From contig NC_020126.1 in assembly GCF_000331735.1 (NCBI RefSeq), positions 496,001 through 560,000 of the forward strand: a stretch of DNA of 64,000 bases, written 5' to 3'. The DNA comes from Myxococcus stipitatus DSM 14675 (GTDB taxonomy: Bacteria; Myxococcota; Myxococcia; Myxococcales; Myxococcaceae). The translations under genes and the position numbers were made by a program. The notes under the pieces were generated by a model. That model saw nothing but the letters and a program-made list of their open reading frames with translations, was not told the DNA's origin and ran no database searches. This document shows, one piece after another, positions 15,381-26,840 of this stretch. Position 1 is the stretch's first letter. Each line of letters begins with the position of its first letter.

Positions 15381-16736
15381 TCAGGGCGCGGCGAAGAGCT
15401 GCGGGTCTTGTTGGCGGGAGCGGAACAGGTCGACGATGTAGTTCATGCGCTGGTCGAACTTGGACCAGTCATTGGCCGCGGAGCCCTTCAGCGAATCCGG
15501 CGTCTTGTCGTACTGGGACAGCAGCTGCTTCAGCTCGCTGCTCTCGAGGGTGCGCAGGTGCTCGGGGAAGGCGCCCTGCGCCCCGGGCGTCACGTCATCA
15601 CCGAGCTTCAAGCTGCCACCCGGCACGCCAAGCTTCATCATGTGGTCGGTGGTGAACTGGCGGAACTTGGCCGCCAGGCCGTTCACGATGCTGTCCACCG
15701 CCTTGTCGACCAGTCCGCTCGCCTTGGCGACCAGGTAGGCGGTGTTCGCGGGGAAGGGCAGCGTATTGCCGACCTTCTCAATCACGGCCTTGACGATGGG
15801 GGCGAAGGCCTCCTTGATGGGGGCGTTGAGGGCGCGCTCCACCTCTCCCTGAATCAGCTTCTGCTCGTGCACGCCCACGCGGTCATTGGCGGAGAGCATC
15901 AGCTCCGCCTTCTTGTTCGGGTCCTTCTCGAACATCGCCTTGGCGTAGTCGGCGAAGGCGGCCTTGAGGTTCTCCTTCCCAGGAGGGAAGCCCGCCAGGT
16001 ACTTCGCCACCTTCGCGGCGTCGTACTTCTTGTCGCCCTTGAAGGTTTCGGTGAAGCGCTGGAACTCCGGCGCGATGTCCCTGAAGAGCTTCTGGTTGCC
16101 ATCCGCGATGGCGTCGCTGACGCGATTCAGCGCGTGCTTGATGGGAATCTTCAATGCCGTGGTCATCAAGGGGAGGAGTGGATTGACGGTGGCCAGGCCG
16201 ATGTCCGTGAGGGCACGGAGCCACGTCTTGTCGCCATTGAGTTGATCCATGAAGACCTTCGGGAGGTCCTCCTGCCGGATGCTCACACCCGCCTGTTTCG
16301 AAGCCCAGACGCCGAAGGTGGCCCAGTTCGCGTTCTCCTTGCCCAGCAATCCCGCCATCTGGTTGGAGAGCGCGTAGTACCCCTGCGTGATGGCGTGGTT
16401 GCGCGCCACCGGGTCCTTCATGTTGGCGATGCCTTCAACGTCGACCTTGCCAGGCGGTGGAGCCTTGGCGCCGATGGCCCCCCTGCTCCCCGCGGTGAGT
16501 TCCACGGGCGGACGAGCGGAGGCGCCGGACTCGAACCGGGAGTCGTCGCGCAACAGGCGGTTCGAGGCACCCGCCTCCGCCGACGAGAGCGCCTGCTGGG
16601 TCAGGCGCTCGGGAGCATGAGCCGATTGCTGACGGCGACGAGCCACTTCTTGAGCCGTGTGAGTGGCGGGGGCCGCCGACTTCGGGAGAGGGTTCTTTCG
16701 AGCAGAAGCCTGAGACTCGGACCGGATGGGGGCCAT
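15381..16736 (-). CDS. Unknown 451-residue protein on a repeat-flanked segment
   Basis: Residues 1-90 are rich in Ala, Ser, Pro and Arg and look disordered. From about 95 a helical region begins: HAITQGYYALSNQMAGLLG (about 112-130), NANWATFGVWASKQAGVSIR (about 134-153), followed by a mildly hydrophobic stretch ATVNPLLPLMTTALKIPIKH. No signal peptide and no catalytic motif were recognised. I do not know this family. The gene ends 9 bp from the left 29-bp repeat, and its start lies 127 bp from the right one, so it may be cargo of a small integrated element. Codon use looks like its neighbours, so any transfer was from a related genome. Confidence 0.8.
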   Translation of the reverse strand: MAPIRSESQASARKNPLPKSAAPATHTAQEVARRRQQSAHAPERLTQQALSSAEAGASNRLLRDDSRFESGASARPPVELTAGSRGAIGAKAPPPGKVDVEGIANMKDPVARNHAITQGYYALSNQMAGLLGKENANWATFGVWASKQAGVSIRQEDLPKVFMDQLNGDKTWLRALTDIGLATVNPLLPLMTTALKIPIKHALNRVSDAIADGNQKLFRDIAPEFQRFTETFKGDKKYDAAKVAKYLAGFPPGKENLKAAFADYAKAMFEKDPNKKAELMLSANDRVGVHEQKLIQGEVERALNAPIKEAFAPIVKAVIEKVGNTLPFPANTAYLVAKASGLVDKAVDSIVNGLAAKFRQFTTDHMMKLGVPGGSLKLGDDVTPGAQGAFPEHLRTLESSELKQLLSQYDKTPDSLKGSAANDWSKFDQRMNYIVDLFRSRQQDPQLFAAP

Positions 16737-16862
16737 GAGGAGTACTCCCGACAGCAGTGTTTGTAATCCTCGGTATGTGCATGGGGTTTCAGCGGTTACA
16801 TGGCTCCACTTTTCTCTGCGGCCACTGAGAGGCAGAGGCAGGGAAGGGGATGATGAGCGGGA
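16737..16862. other. Upstream region of the repeat-flanked gene; possible tRNA debris
   Basis: This stretch holds a short hairpin CTCTGC/GCAGAG near 16814-16837 and ATGGCTCCACTTTT (16799-16812), which resembles the end of the Ala tRNAs in array 1 (GGCTCCATT, GGTTCCACTT). No complete cloverleaf can be drawn upstream of the right repeat. It probably contains the promoter of the minus-strand gene. Confidence 0.4.
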
Positions 16863-16891
16863 CGGGTTCGACTCCCGGGGCGTGTACTCTC
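16863..16891 (+). repeat. 29-bp direct repeat, right copy
   Basis: Identical to 15344-15372. Here it is only the 3' part of a tRNA (T arm and acceptor), with no matching 5' acceptor strand upstream, as expected for the far end of a tRNA-targeted insertion or for a decayed tRNA gene. Confidence 0.85.
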
Positions 16892-16909
16892 AATGCAGCT
16901 CCGTCGTGG

Positions 16910-17419
16910 TCATGCGCGCAGCCATGCGAGGATGACGTCCTTGTCGCCCGTCGCGAGGATGAACGGCAGGCCCGCTGCGATGACGCCCGGGCGTGCCGCG
17001 ACGCCGTCCACCGCGTCCTGGGCGTGGGTGAGCTGAACGCCGGCCCCGCCTCCGCCCAGGACCAGGGGCGCTCCCATCTTGAGGTCGAGCACCACCACCT
17101 GGCGTCGTGCCGGCCTCGGCTCCGCCATGTCCACGACGACGAAGTCGCCCGCGAAGCGACGCTGGTCGCAGCGGAAGACCCAGAGGTTTCGTTTGCGCCC
17201 GAGCAGCTCTCGCACGAACGGCTTCTCGTCGCTCTTCATCGCATAGCGCTCCGAGAGGAGGCTGGCGGTGGAGAGCGGATAACCCACCTCCCTGGCCAGG
17301 AGCAGCGCCCACGGGTTCGCATGCCGGAGCAGTGGCAGCAGGACGGGAAGGACGATGGGCGGCTCGCGAGGCATTTGTGGGCGTGCTCGACGAGCGAGGT
17401 CGCTCGCGTCGATGCGCAT
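16910..17419 (-). CDS. Unknown 169-residue cytoplasmic protein
   Basis: No signal peptide. Features seen: LLREVGYPLSTASLL-like start (about 38-55), RNLWVFRCDQRRFAGDFVVV (about 76-95), ARRQVVVLDLKMG (about 103-115), gly-rich LGGGGAGVQL (about 120), and FILATGDKDVILAWLRA at the end. The central strands and the VVLDLK motif recall a nuclease-like fold (D..., E/D-x-K), but the family is not recognised. It ends 19 bp from the right 29-bp repeat. Start ATG 17419 has no clear Shine-Dalgarno. Confidence 0.65.
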   Translation of the reverse strand: MRIDASDLARRARPQMPREPPIVLPVLLPLLRHANPWALLLAREVGYPLSTASLLSERYAMKSDEKPFVRELLGRKRNLWVFRCDQRRFAGDFVVVDMAEPRPARRQVVVLDLKMGAPLVLGGGGAGVQLTHAQDAVDGVAARPGVIAAGLPFILATGDKDVILAWLRA

Positions 17420-17507
17420 TCAATCACGTCGCGGCCGCGTGGATTCCAGGACACCCCTTGGCTCGAGTAAGGGATGCGATGCTCACACCAAACCCTGGAG
17501 TCTTCGC

Positions 17508-18017
17508 ATGTCCAGACTTTCCCACCCCGCGCTCATGTTCGCCCTGCTGCTCGCCTCCACCTCCGCACTGGGGGGCTCGCAGTGGGTGCAGGCACGGACC
17601 GTGCTCAACACGTGTGGCTATTTCAGTACGTCCCAGGCGGAGCTCACCCTCACGTACCGCAACGATGACCTGCCCTGGGGGACGAGCGTGTTCCTCATCT
17701 ACGGCTGGGGTGGCAGCGGAGTCGACTGGGCTCCGGCGCCGCAGACCGTGGAGGCGCCGGCCGTGGCTCCGTACCATTGGGGCACCACGGTGACGGGCGT
17801 CATCCGGGCGCGGACGTCCACGCAGTACACAAGCCTCAACTATGTCTGGAAGGTGGTGCTCCCGGACGGCCATGAGTTCTACGAGAAGGGCAATGGCTCC
17901 ACCTACGGCTACTACGCCGCGGACTTCTCGCAGGTGCCCATGCCGTGCACCACCACCGCTGGGACCTTCGTGGGCACCCCGACGTCGTTGAACATCACGA
18001 CCGTCGTCAAGAACTGA
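17508..18017 (+). CDS. Secreted protein, unknown (beta-rich)
   Basis: 169 residues with a signal peptide (MSRLSHPALMFALLLASTSA, cleavage near ALG-GS). Two cysteines (NTCGYF at about 36 and MPCTT at about 148). The mature part alternates strands with many Tyr/Trp/Thr (LTLTYRNDDLPWG, FLIYGWGGSG, YNYVWKVVLPDGHEFYEKG-like), as in carbohydrate-binding or Ig-like modules, but this is only a general resemblance. Divergent from the 16910 gene, about 90 bp between starts. Confidence 0.75.
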   Translation: MSRLSHPALMFALLLASTSALGGSQWVQARTVLNTCGYFSTSQAELTLTYRNDDLPWGTSVFLIYGWGGSGVDWAPAPQTVEAPAVAPYHWGTTVTGVIRARTSTQYTSLNYVWKVVLPDGHEFYEKGNGSTYGYYAADFSQVPMPCTTTAGTFVGTPTSLNITTVVKN

Positions 18018-18205
18018 CGGCCCATCGCAGGCAGTGCCACTCCTCGCGGGGCCCTCTCGGTCCCGCGAGCTCGAGGCGCCGGGCCAGGCGCAGGCGTGAA
18101 TCCGCTGGGTTCGCGCACCCCTCGAAGCCGGCGCGAGGAATCGCGTGGGGCGCGTTGAGTCGCTTGTCTGGTTGTGGCAAGCATGCGCCTCCCGCGCCCG
18201 TGCCA

Positions 18206-19165
18206 ATGAACCCCGTCACGCTTCAAATCAACCTCGCGCCCACGGACCATCCTCACGCGCGCCTCATCCTCCCGCACCAGCTCCGGCAGCTCGGTCCTTC
18301 CGTGCAGGAGATCCTGCTGGTGTTGGACCTGCATCGCAGCCAGGGCAGCCGATTCGCGGAGGCGTGGCTGGAGCGCAAGCCCAAGATGGAGCGGCTGCTC
18401 GACGAGCTTCGCGCGGCGGACCCTCGTGTCCGCGTGGTGGAGGTGGACTACTCGCCCGCCACCACCCGCGCGCTCTCGGAGCGCTTCTTCGGAGGCACCC
18501 ACCTCCCCATGAAGGACTCGCGGGGCGGTCCCTATCACTCGTATTTCTTCGGGGTGTCCGAGGCCGCGCACCGGCATGTCCTGCACCTGGATGCGGACAT
18601 GCTCATCGGCGGTGGCTCACCGACGTGGGCCGCGGAAGCGATGGAGCAGCTCGCCTCGCGGGAGGAGCTGGTGAGCTGCAGTCCGCTCTCGGGGCCTCCT
18701 CGCGCGGATGGCACGGTGGGCGTGGATGCTCGCTGGTATGAGCCGGATGGTGCGGCCCAGGCGTTCCGCTTCCGGCGCTTCAGCAGCCGCGTGTTCCTGG
18801 TGGACCGCGATGCGCTGACCCGCAGGCTGGGTCCGCTGCGCGCGCGCCTGGCTCCGCCCATCCATGTCTTGCGCGCGCTGAGGGCCGGCAATCCTCCCTA
18901 CCGCGAGCCGGAGAACCTCATCACCCGCGTGATGATGCACAAGCGGCTGTGGCGGTTGGACTTCCTCGGCTCGGGGCAGGGGCTGTGGACGCTGCATCCC
19001 CAGTACCGCTCACCGACGTTCTACGAGCGGCTCCCGGAGCTCATCGCGAGGGTGGAGTCCGGCGACATGCCCGACGCCCAGCGAGGCCAGGAGAACGTCC
19101 ACGACTGCCTGGTGGACTGGTCCGACGTCCGCGCGGCGCGCAAGCGTTGGTACCACCGGAAGTAA
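18206..19165 (+). CDS. Glycosyltransferase-like protein
   Basis: 319 residues, no signal peptide. LQINLAPTDHPHARLILPHQ opens like a GT-A nucleotide-binding strand, and HRHVLHLDADMLIGGGSP (about 116-133) contains the DAD motif used by GT-A enzymes to hold a metal and nucleotide sugar. Later PENLITRVMMHKRLWRLDF and HDCLVDWSDVRAARKRWYHR. Acceptor and donor unknown. ATG 18206 is the first start after the short gap from the secreted gene; earlier in-frame codons are unlike the protein. Confidence 0.78.
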   Translation: MNPVTLQINLAPTDHPHARLILPHQLRQLGPSVQEILLVLDLHRSQGSRFAEAWLERKPKMERLLDELRAADPRVRVVEVDYSPATTRALSERFFGGTHLPMKDSRGGPYHSYFFGVSEAAHRHVLHLDADMLIGGGSPTWAAEAMEQLASREELVSCSPLSGPPRADGTVGVDARWYEPDGAAQAFRFRRFSSRVFLVDRDALTRRLGPLRARLAPPIHVLRALRAGNPPYREPENLITRVMMHKRLWRLDFLGSGQGLWTLHPQYRSPTFYERLPELIARVESGDMPDAQRGQENVHDCLVDWSDVRAARKRWYHRK

Positions 19166-19177
19166 CCGGGGCGGGCG

Positions 19178-20137
19178 TCACCCGTTCGCGACGGTGCGCT
19201 CTCTGGGGCAGGCCAGCTCGGGGAACGCATCGGGCCGGTCCCACAGGATGAAGTGGCTGCACTCCTCCAGTGTCACCACGTCGAGCGTGGGCTCGGCGCG
19301 CCGAGCGCTCTCGAGCATGGAGACGGAGTCCAGCACCCGGTCCTGTCCCGGCACGAGCACCGTGCCGCGTCGCACGTTCTGGAACAGGGAGGCGTCGCGC
19401 TCCCGAATCCAGGCCTCGATATCGCGCGCGTTGGTCACCAGCGTCGACACGCGCTTGGGATTGAACGGGAAGGCCCGGATGAGCTCGCGCTTGCGAGCAT
19501 TCTCCAGCGGTCCCCACATGTACCGGGTGTGACGGGAGATGGGGTCGAGTCTCCAGAGCAGGATTCCGAAGGGCATCAGCCAGAGCAGCGCATCGTTCGG
19601 CTTCGCATACGGGCGACCCTGCGGGAGGACGGGGGCCTCCAGGACCACCTCCACCCGCTCGAACAGGTCCGGCCGCTGCCGCGCGGCTTCGAGCACCACG
19701 GCGCCGCCTCGCGAATGTCCATGCACCCGGATGTGCTCGGTCCTGGGCAGGTGCTCCAGGGCTTGCACCAGCACGGCCGCGTCGTGAGGGATGGTGCCTT
19801 CCGGCTCGGTGGGCACGCGTGCCCAGGGCGCGGGCCGCTCAGCGGGTTGCGCGATGGGCGGGTGATAGTCGCAGCTCGTCACCAGGATGAGCTGGAGGTC
19901 GGAGGCCTCGTAGTGCCGCGTGAAGTAGCGCATGTCCGACACGAAGCCGTGCATGCAGATGACGGTGGCGCGGGGGTGCTCGCAGCGCCGTTCGGCGATG
20001 AGGGCCTTGCCGACGCGGTAGACGTGTCCGTCGAAGGGCTCGGCGGGACAGGCGGGGCCCTCCCGGTGCAGCAGCCATTGCCGCAGGACGAGCACGAGGA
20101 GGGTGATGCCGGCGAGGATTCCGATGCCCAGGAACAT
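19178..20137 (-). CDS. Alpha/beta hydrolase, membrane-anchored
   Basis: 319 residues. An N-terminal membrane segment (GIGILAGITLLVLVLRQWLL) is followed by an alpha/beta hydrolase: oxyanion strand VICMHGFVSDMRYF (about 59-72), nucleophile elbow VHGHSRGGAVVLEA (GHSRG, about 143), acid in LVPGQDRVL (about 262) and catalytic His in ECSHFILWDRP (about 292). Substrate unknown. ATG 20137 is the clear start. Tail-to-tail with the glycosyltransferase-like gene. Confidence 0.88.
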   Translation of the reverse strand: MFLGIGILAGITLLVLVLRQWLLHREGPACPAEPFDGHVYRVGKALIAERRCEHPRATVICMHGFVSDMRYFTRHYEASDLQLILVTSCDYHPPIAQPAERPAPWARVPTEPEGTIPHDAAVLVQALEHLPRTEHIRVHGHSRGGAVVLEAARQRPDLFERVEVVLEAPVLPQGRPYAKPNDALLWLMPFGILLWRLDPISRHTRYMWGPLENARKRELIRAFPFNPKRVSTLVTNARDIEAWIRERDASLFQNVRRGTVLVPGQDRVLDSVSMLESARRAEPTLDVVTLEECSHFILWDRPDAFPELACPRERTVANG

Positions 20138-20267
20138 GCGTTTTCTCTGAAGCGGAATGGCGACGGAGGTCCCTCACATCATAGTTCGCGCGAGGGCTCA
20201 CCATGGAATCGGGCGAATGTGTGATGGGGCGCTCTTGCCCGGTTCCTGGGCTTCGAGAAAGTGGCGC

Positions 20268-20753
20268 TCAGGTCAGCGCTGTCTCCGACGTGACGATTCC
20301 GTCGGCGTCCGCGTAGAGGAAGTGCCCGGGGCGGAAGGTGACGCCCGCGAAGCGCACCTCCACGTCGTGCTGGCCCGCTCCGCGCTTGCCGCTGCGAAGC
20401 GGATGCGTGCCCAGGGCCTGGACACCGATGGCGGTGCGGCCCACCTCCTCCGAGTCGCGGATGCAGCCATTGACCACCACGCCGGCCCAGCCGTTCTTCT
20501 GGGCGAGCAGCGCGAGCTGGTCACCCACCAGCGCGCATCTCCGGCTGCCGCCTCCATCCACCACGAGCACGCGCCCGTTGCCCGGCTCCTCCAGGGCCTT
20601 GCGCACCAGCGAGTTGTCCTCGGGCGCGAGGACGGTGCTGATGGCACCGGAGAACGTGGTCCGGCCGCCGTAGTGCAGGAAGCCCGGCTCGGCGATTTGG
20701 AAGTGAGCCGAGCCCGCGTTCGCATCGCACAGGTCCGCCGTCTTGAAGTCCAT
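20268..20753 (-). CDS. rraA: Ribonuclease E activity regulator RraA
   Basis: 161 residues, the usual RraA length. TADLCDANAGSAHFQIAEPG starts the family pattern, GRVLVVDGGGSRRCALVGDQ (about 60-79) is the central motif and GWAGVVVNGCIRDS (about 88-101) holds the R-D pair. The fold also includes HMG/CHA aldolases and demethylmenaquinone methyltransferase-like proteins; the R-D pair keeps the aldolase option open. RraA-type proteins bind RNase E and slow mRNA decay in E. coli. ATG 20753 gives the expected N-terminus. Confidence 0.92.
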   Translation of the reverse strand: MDFKTADLCDANAGSAHFQIAEPGFLHYGGRTTFSGAISTVLAPEDNSLVRKALEEPGNGRVLVVDGGGSRRCALVGDQLALLAQKNGWAGVVVNGCIRDSEEVGRTAIGVQALGTHPLRSGKRGAGQHDVEVRFAGVTFRPGHFLYADADGIVTSETALT

Positions 20754-20992
20754 GGGTCCTCTCCTGGGGGCCAGGCCTTGGCGCCGCGGTGTCTCCGTGC
20801 CGCCCGGGCTCATGATGCCTCGTGGGGGGAGGCCAGGAGGATGTGCGTCCTGGTGTGATTCTCCACGGATTCGTTGCCGAGCTGTCAACGAGGCGTCTCC
20901 AGCGCCCCCGGGTTGCGGGACAAAGAAGCAGCGGGCATGGGGATGGGCGGGAGTCGCCGCGCCGCGTGCTGTCACATGCTATGGAACGCGAC

Positions 20993-22288
20993 ATGAATCA
21001 CGCTCTCAGCCAGTCCCTGTTCGCCCGCGCGCAGGAGCGCATCCCGGGTGGCGTCAACTCCCCCGTGCGCGCCTTCCGGGGCGTGGGTGGGGACCCCGTC
21101 TTCTTCCGCGAGGGCTCGGGGGCCTGGCTGACCGACGTGGATGGCAACCGCTACGTCGACCTGGTGGGGAGCTGGGGGCCGCTCATCCTGGGCCACGCCT
21201 ACCCGCCCATCGTGGAGGCCATCATCGACGCGGCCCGGCGCGGCTCGTCCTACGGCGCGCCGCACGCGGGCGAGGTGGAGTTCGCGGAGCTCATCTGCTC
21301 GACGATGCCGGCGGTGGAGATGGTGCGGCTGGTGTCCAGCGGCACGGAGGCCACGGTGGCCGCCATCCGCGTGGCGCGAGGCTTCACCGGCCGCGAGCAC
21401 ATCCTCAAGTTCGAGGGCTGCTTCCACGGCGCGGGTGACCCGTTCCTGGTGAAGGCGGGCAGCGGCGTGGAGACGCTGGGCCTGCCGGACTCGCCGGGCG
21501 TGCCGGCGGCGCTGGCGAAGCTCACGCTCACCGCGCCGTTCAACGACCTGGACGCGGTGGAGCGCCTCTTCAAGGCGCAGGGGCACGACATCGCGTGCGC
21601 CATCATCGAGCCCGTGGTGGGCAACATGGGCGTGCTCATCCCGAAGCCCGGCTACCTCCAGGGGCTCCAGGCGCTCTGCCAGAAGTACGGCGTGCTGTTC
21701 GTGCTCGACGAGGTGATGACGGGCTTCCGGCTGGCGCGCGGTGGCGCGCAGGAGCTGTACGGCCTGAAGCCGGACCTGACGACAATGGCCAAGGTGATTG
21801 GCGGCGGCATGCCGCTGGGCGCCTACGGTGGCCGCGCGGACGTCATGCGGAAGGTGGCGCCCGCGGGGCCGGTGTACCAGTCCGGCACGTTGTCGGGGAA
21901 CCCGGTGGCGGTGGCGGCGGGCATGGCGTGTCTCAAGGCGCTCGCGGCGCCGGGGACGTATGAGCGCTTGGAGGGCATCAGCCAGAAGCTGGAGGCGGGC
22001 CTCGTCGCGGAGGCGAAGGCCGCGGGGGTGCCCGTCACGGTCAACCGCGTGGGCAGCATGCTGACGGTGTTCTTCACGTCGGAGCCGGTGTTCGACTACA
22101 CGAGCGCCAAGACGTCGGACACGGGGCGCTTCGGTCGTTTCTTCCACGCCATGCTGGATGCGGGCGTGTACCTGCCGCCGAGTCAGTACGAGGCGGCCTT
22201 CTTCTCGCTGGCGCTGGGCGAGGCGGAGGTCGCGCACGTCCTGGGTGCGGCGAGAAAGGCCTTCCGCGCCCTTGGCCAGACCGGTTGA
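20993..22288 (+). CDS. hemL: Glutamate-1-semialdehyde 2,1-aminomutase
   Basis: 431 residues, typical for the family. It converts glutamate-1-semialdehyde to 5-aminolevulinate for haem synthesis, using pyridoxal phosphate. Seen: the opening GGVNSPVRAFRGVGGDPVFF, SSGTEATVAAIRVARGFTGR (about 116-135), the Asp strand VLFVLDEVMTGFRLA (about 237-251), and the PLP-lysine segment TTMAKVIGGGMPLGAYGGR (about 262-280). ATG 20993 (or 20981) is the start. Its last 17 bases overlap the proposed start of the kinase gene that follows. Confidence 0.96.
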   Translation: MNHALSQSLFARAQERIPGGVNSPVRAFRGVGGDPVFFREGSGAWLTDVDGNRYVDLVGSWGPLILGHAYPPIVEAIIDAARRGSSYGAPHAGEVEFAELICSTMPAVEMVRLVSSGTEATVAAIRVARGFTGREHILKFEGCFHGAGDPFLVKAGSGVETLGLPDSPGVPAALAKLTLTAPFNDLDAVERLFKAQGHDIACAIIEPVVGNMGVLIPKPGYLQGLQALCQKYGVLFVLDEVMTGFRLARGGAQELYGLKPDLTTMAKVIGGGMPLGAYGGRADVMRKVAPAGPVYQSGTLSGNPVAVAAGMACLKALAAPGTYERLEGISQKLEAGLVAEAKAAGVPVTVNRVGSMLTVFFTSEPVFDYTSAKTSDTGRFGRFFHAMLDAGVYLPPSQYEAAFFSLALGEAEVAHVLGAARKAFRALGQTG

Positions 22289-24068
22289 GCCGGAGCCCCT
22301 CGCGGGCCCCGTTCGCTTCGGTCCCTATACCCTGGTGCGCCGCATTGGCGCCGGGGGGATGGGTGAGGTCTTCCTCGCGCGCGAGGAGTCTCCGCGTCGC
22401 GCGTGTGTGGTGAAGAAGGTCCTGCCTCAGCTCATGCAGAGCCCGCAGTTCGTCGGGCGCTTCCGGGACGAGGCCCGCGTGGTGGTTCGGCTGGACCATC
22501 CCAACATCGCTCGCGTGTACGCGATGGGCGAGGTGGACGGGCAGCTGTACCTCTCCATGGAGTACGTGAGGGGCAAGACGCTCAGCCGCCTCTCGTATCG
22601 CCTCCGGCAGCTGGGGCGGATGATGCCGCTGGGCATCGTGCTGCACCTGGGACAGCGGCTGTGCGAGGGCCTGGGCTATGCGCACGACGCGACGGATGAA
22701 GAGGGCCACGGGCTGCACCTGGTGCACCGGGACCTGTCCCCCGCGAACGTCTGCATCAGCTACTCGGGTGAGGTGAAGATCATCGACTTCGGCGCGGCGC
22801 AGTCCACGCTGAAGGAGCAGCAGACCGCGCCTCGCGTGGTGATTGGGAACCTGACGTACATGTCCCCGGAGCAGGCGCGAAAGCGCTTCGTGGACCGGCG
22901 CGCGGACCTGTACGCGGTGGGCGTCTTGTTGTGGGAGCTGTGCGCGTGGAAGCCGCTGTCGCAGCGAGGCGACCCGGTGGAGCGCTGGCGTCGCGCGGCC
23001 TATCCCCAGTGGGAGCCCGCGGGGAAGTTCCGGGAGGGCCTGCCGTCGAGCGTGGACGCGTTCCTGGCGAAGGCCCTGGCACCCGAACCGGCGAACCGCT
23101 TCCCGGACGGGGCGGCGATGGGCGCGGAGCTCGCGCGCCTGAAGGCGAAGCTGTCGTCGGGGATGGGCGACGCGGAGCTCGCGCGGCTGATGGCGCTGGT
23201 CTTCCCCCGCGAGAAGAAGGCGGAGGAGACGCTGCTCGAGGAGCTGCTGCGCGAGGAGGCCCGTCGCACGCACACCGAGCCGGAGCTCGCCGCGACGCTC
23301 ACTCCGCCCACGGCGCTCGCCTTCGAGCACAACGCCATCGAGGCACCGGACGACTTCATCCCCTCCGAGCGCGTCCAGCTCGTGCACGCACCCGGGTCCG
23401 GAGAAGACGAGCCGACACACGCCGACAGGCCGCCCGTTGCCGCCGAGCACGCACCGTCGGATGTGCGTCGCGACGCCGACGATGATGAGCCGACCGCGGT
23501 GGCTCCGCCTCCGAGCACGAGCACCGTGGACCCCGCGGTGACGATGCCGCTGGGCGCGGAGGAGATTGCGTCGAGGACCGCGCAGTATGGCACCGCCCTC
23601 GAGGAGGAGGACTCGAGCCGCGCTGTCGCGCCCAGGCCCGTGCAGGTCGTCGAGGCCACCGAGGCGTTGGATGCGGCGAAGGTCCTCGTGGCCATCGAGC
23701 AGGCCACGGCCGTGCGCGCGAGCGGGTCGCGTGAGTCCCTGTTCCCCGGAAGTGGCGAGGACACGGCGACGCCTCCCATGCCCGCGACACCGCCGCCGCC
23801 TCGACGCACGCCTCGGGTGACGCAGGTGGGCTTTGGTGTCGACATCTCGCAGACGGTGGCCACGGAGGCCATCGAGGCGCGGCGCCTGGCGCTCGTGCGT
23901 GCCATCACCGGCGACGGTGAAGCCCCCGCCGTCGCGTCCGAGTCGCCCGCTGTCGATGCCGAGCTTGCCGAGGTTCCTCAGGGGCCTCGGGTCTGGCTCG
24001 CGGTCGCCGTGTTCGCGGGAGCCTCGCTGCTGGGGCTCGCGGTGGCGTGGCTGACCGTGTGGCGTTGA
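22272..24068 (+). CDS. Ser/Thr protein kinase, Pkn2-like, with C-terminal membrane anchor
   Basis: About 598 residues. Kinase domain (about 18-290): glycine loop GAGGMGEV (26-33), VVKKV with the lysine (48-49), catalytic loop HRDLSPANV, DFG as IDFGAAQST and SPEQARKR after the activation loop. The usual Lys in HRDxKPxN is Ser here (HRDLSP), a change seen in many myxobacterial kinases. A long Pro/Ala-rich linker (about 300-570) leads to one C-terminal membrane segment (WLAVAVFAGASLLGLAVAWL). Start: no ATG after the hemL stop precedes the domain, so TTG 22272, overlapping hemL, is proposed; this implies translational coupling. Uncertain start, certain family. Confidence 0.88.
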   Translation: MARPVEPEPLAGPVRFGPYTLVRRIGAGGMGEVFLAREESPRRACVVKKVLPQLMQSPQFVGRFRDEARVVVRLDHPNIARVYAMGEVDGQLYLSMEYVRGKTLSRLSYRLRQLGRMMPLGIVLHLGQRLCEGLGYAHDATDEEGHGLHLVHRDLSPANVCISYSGEVKIIDFGAAQSTLKEQQTAPRVVIGNLTYMSPEQARKRFVDRRADLYAVGVLLWELCAWKPLSQRGDPVERWRRAAYPQWEPAGKFREGLPSSVDAFLAKALAPEPANRFPDGAAMGAELARLKAKLSSGMGDAELARLMALVFPREKKAEETLLEELLREEARRTHTEPELAATLTPPTALAFEHNAIEAPDDFIPSERVQLVHAPGSGEDEPTHADRPPVAAEHAPSDVRRDADDDEPTAVAPPPSTSTVDPAVTMPLGAEEIASRTAQYGTALEEEDSSRAVAPRPVQVVEATEALDAAKVLVAIEQATAVRASGSRESLFPGSGEDTATPPMPATPPPPRRTPRVTQVGFGVDISQTVATEAIEARRLALVRAITGDGEAPAVASESPAVDAELAEVPQGPRVWLAVAVFAGASLLGLAVAWLTVWR

Positions 24069-24081
24069 GGCCCGTGTGGCC

Positions 24082-26706
<2,625 letters not shown>

Positions 26707-26840
26707 GCAAGCGTCGAGAAGCAGGCACACCCCTGCTTCGATGACCAGCCCACACACGCGGCAGCCGGGTCGTGGATTCCCCTGAGGAGGGCGAGGCTCG
26801 CGGCCCCGCCCTCCAGGACTCAGGGAGGAGGCTTCAAGCC

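Noticed and set aside
15231..16766. Long open frame on the plus strand (511 codons)
   Set aside because: It runs opposite the 451-residue gene and through a tRNA; composition is Arg/Gly/His-rich as expected for a shadow of a GC-rich gene.
16801..16891. A complete tRNA at the right 29-bp repeat
   Set aside because: No acceptor strand pairs with GGCGTGT upstream, and no anticodon arm can be drawn.
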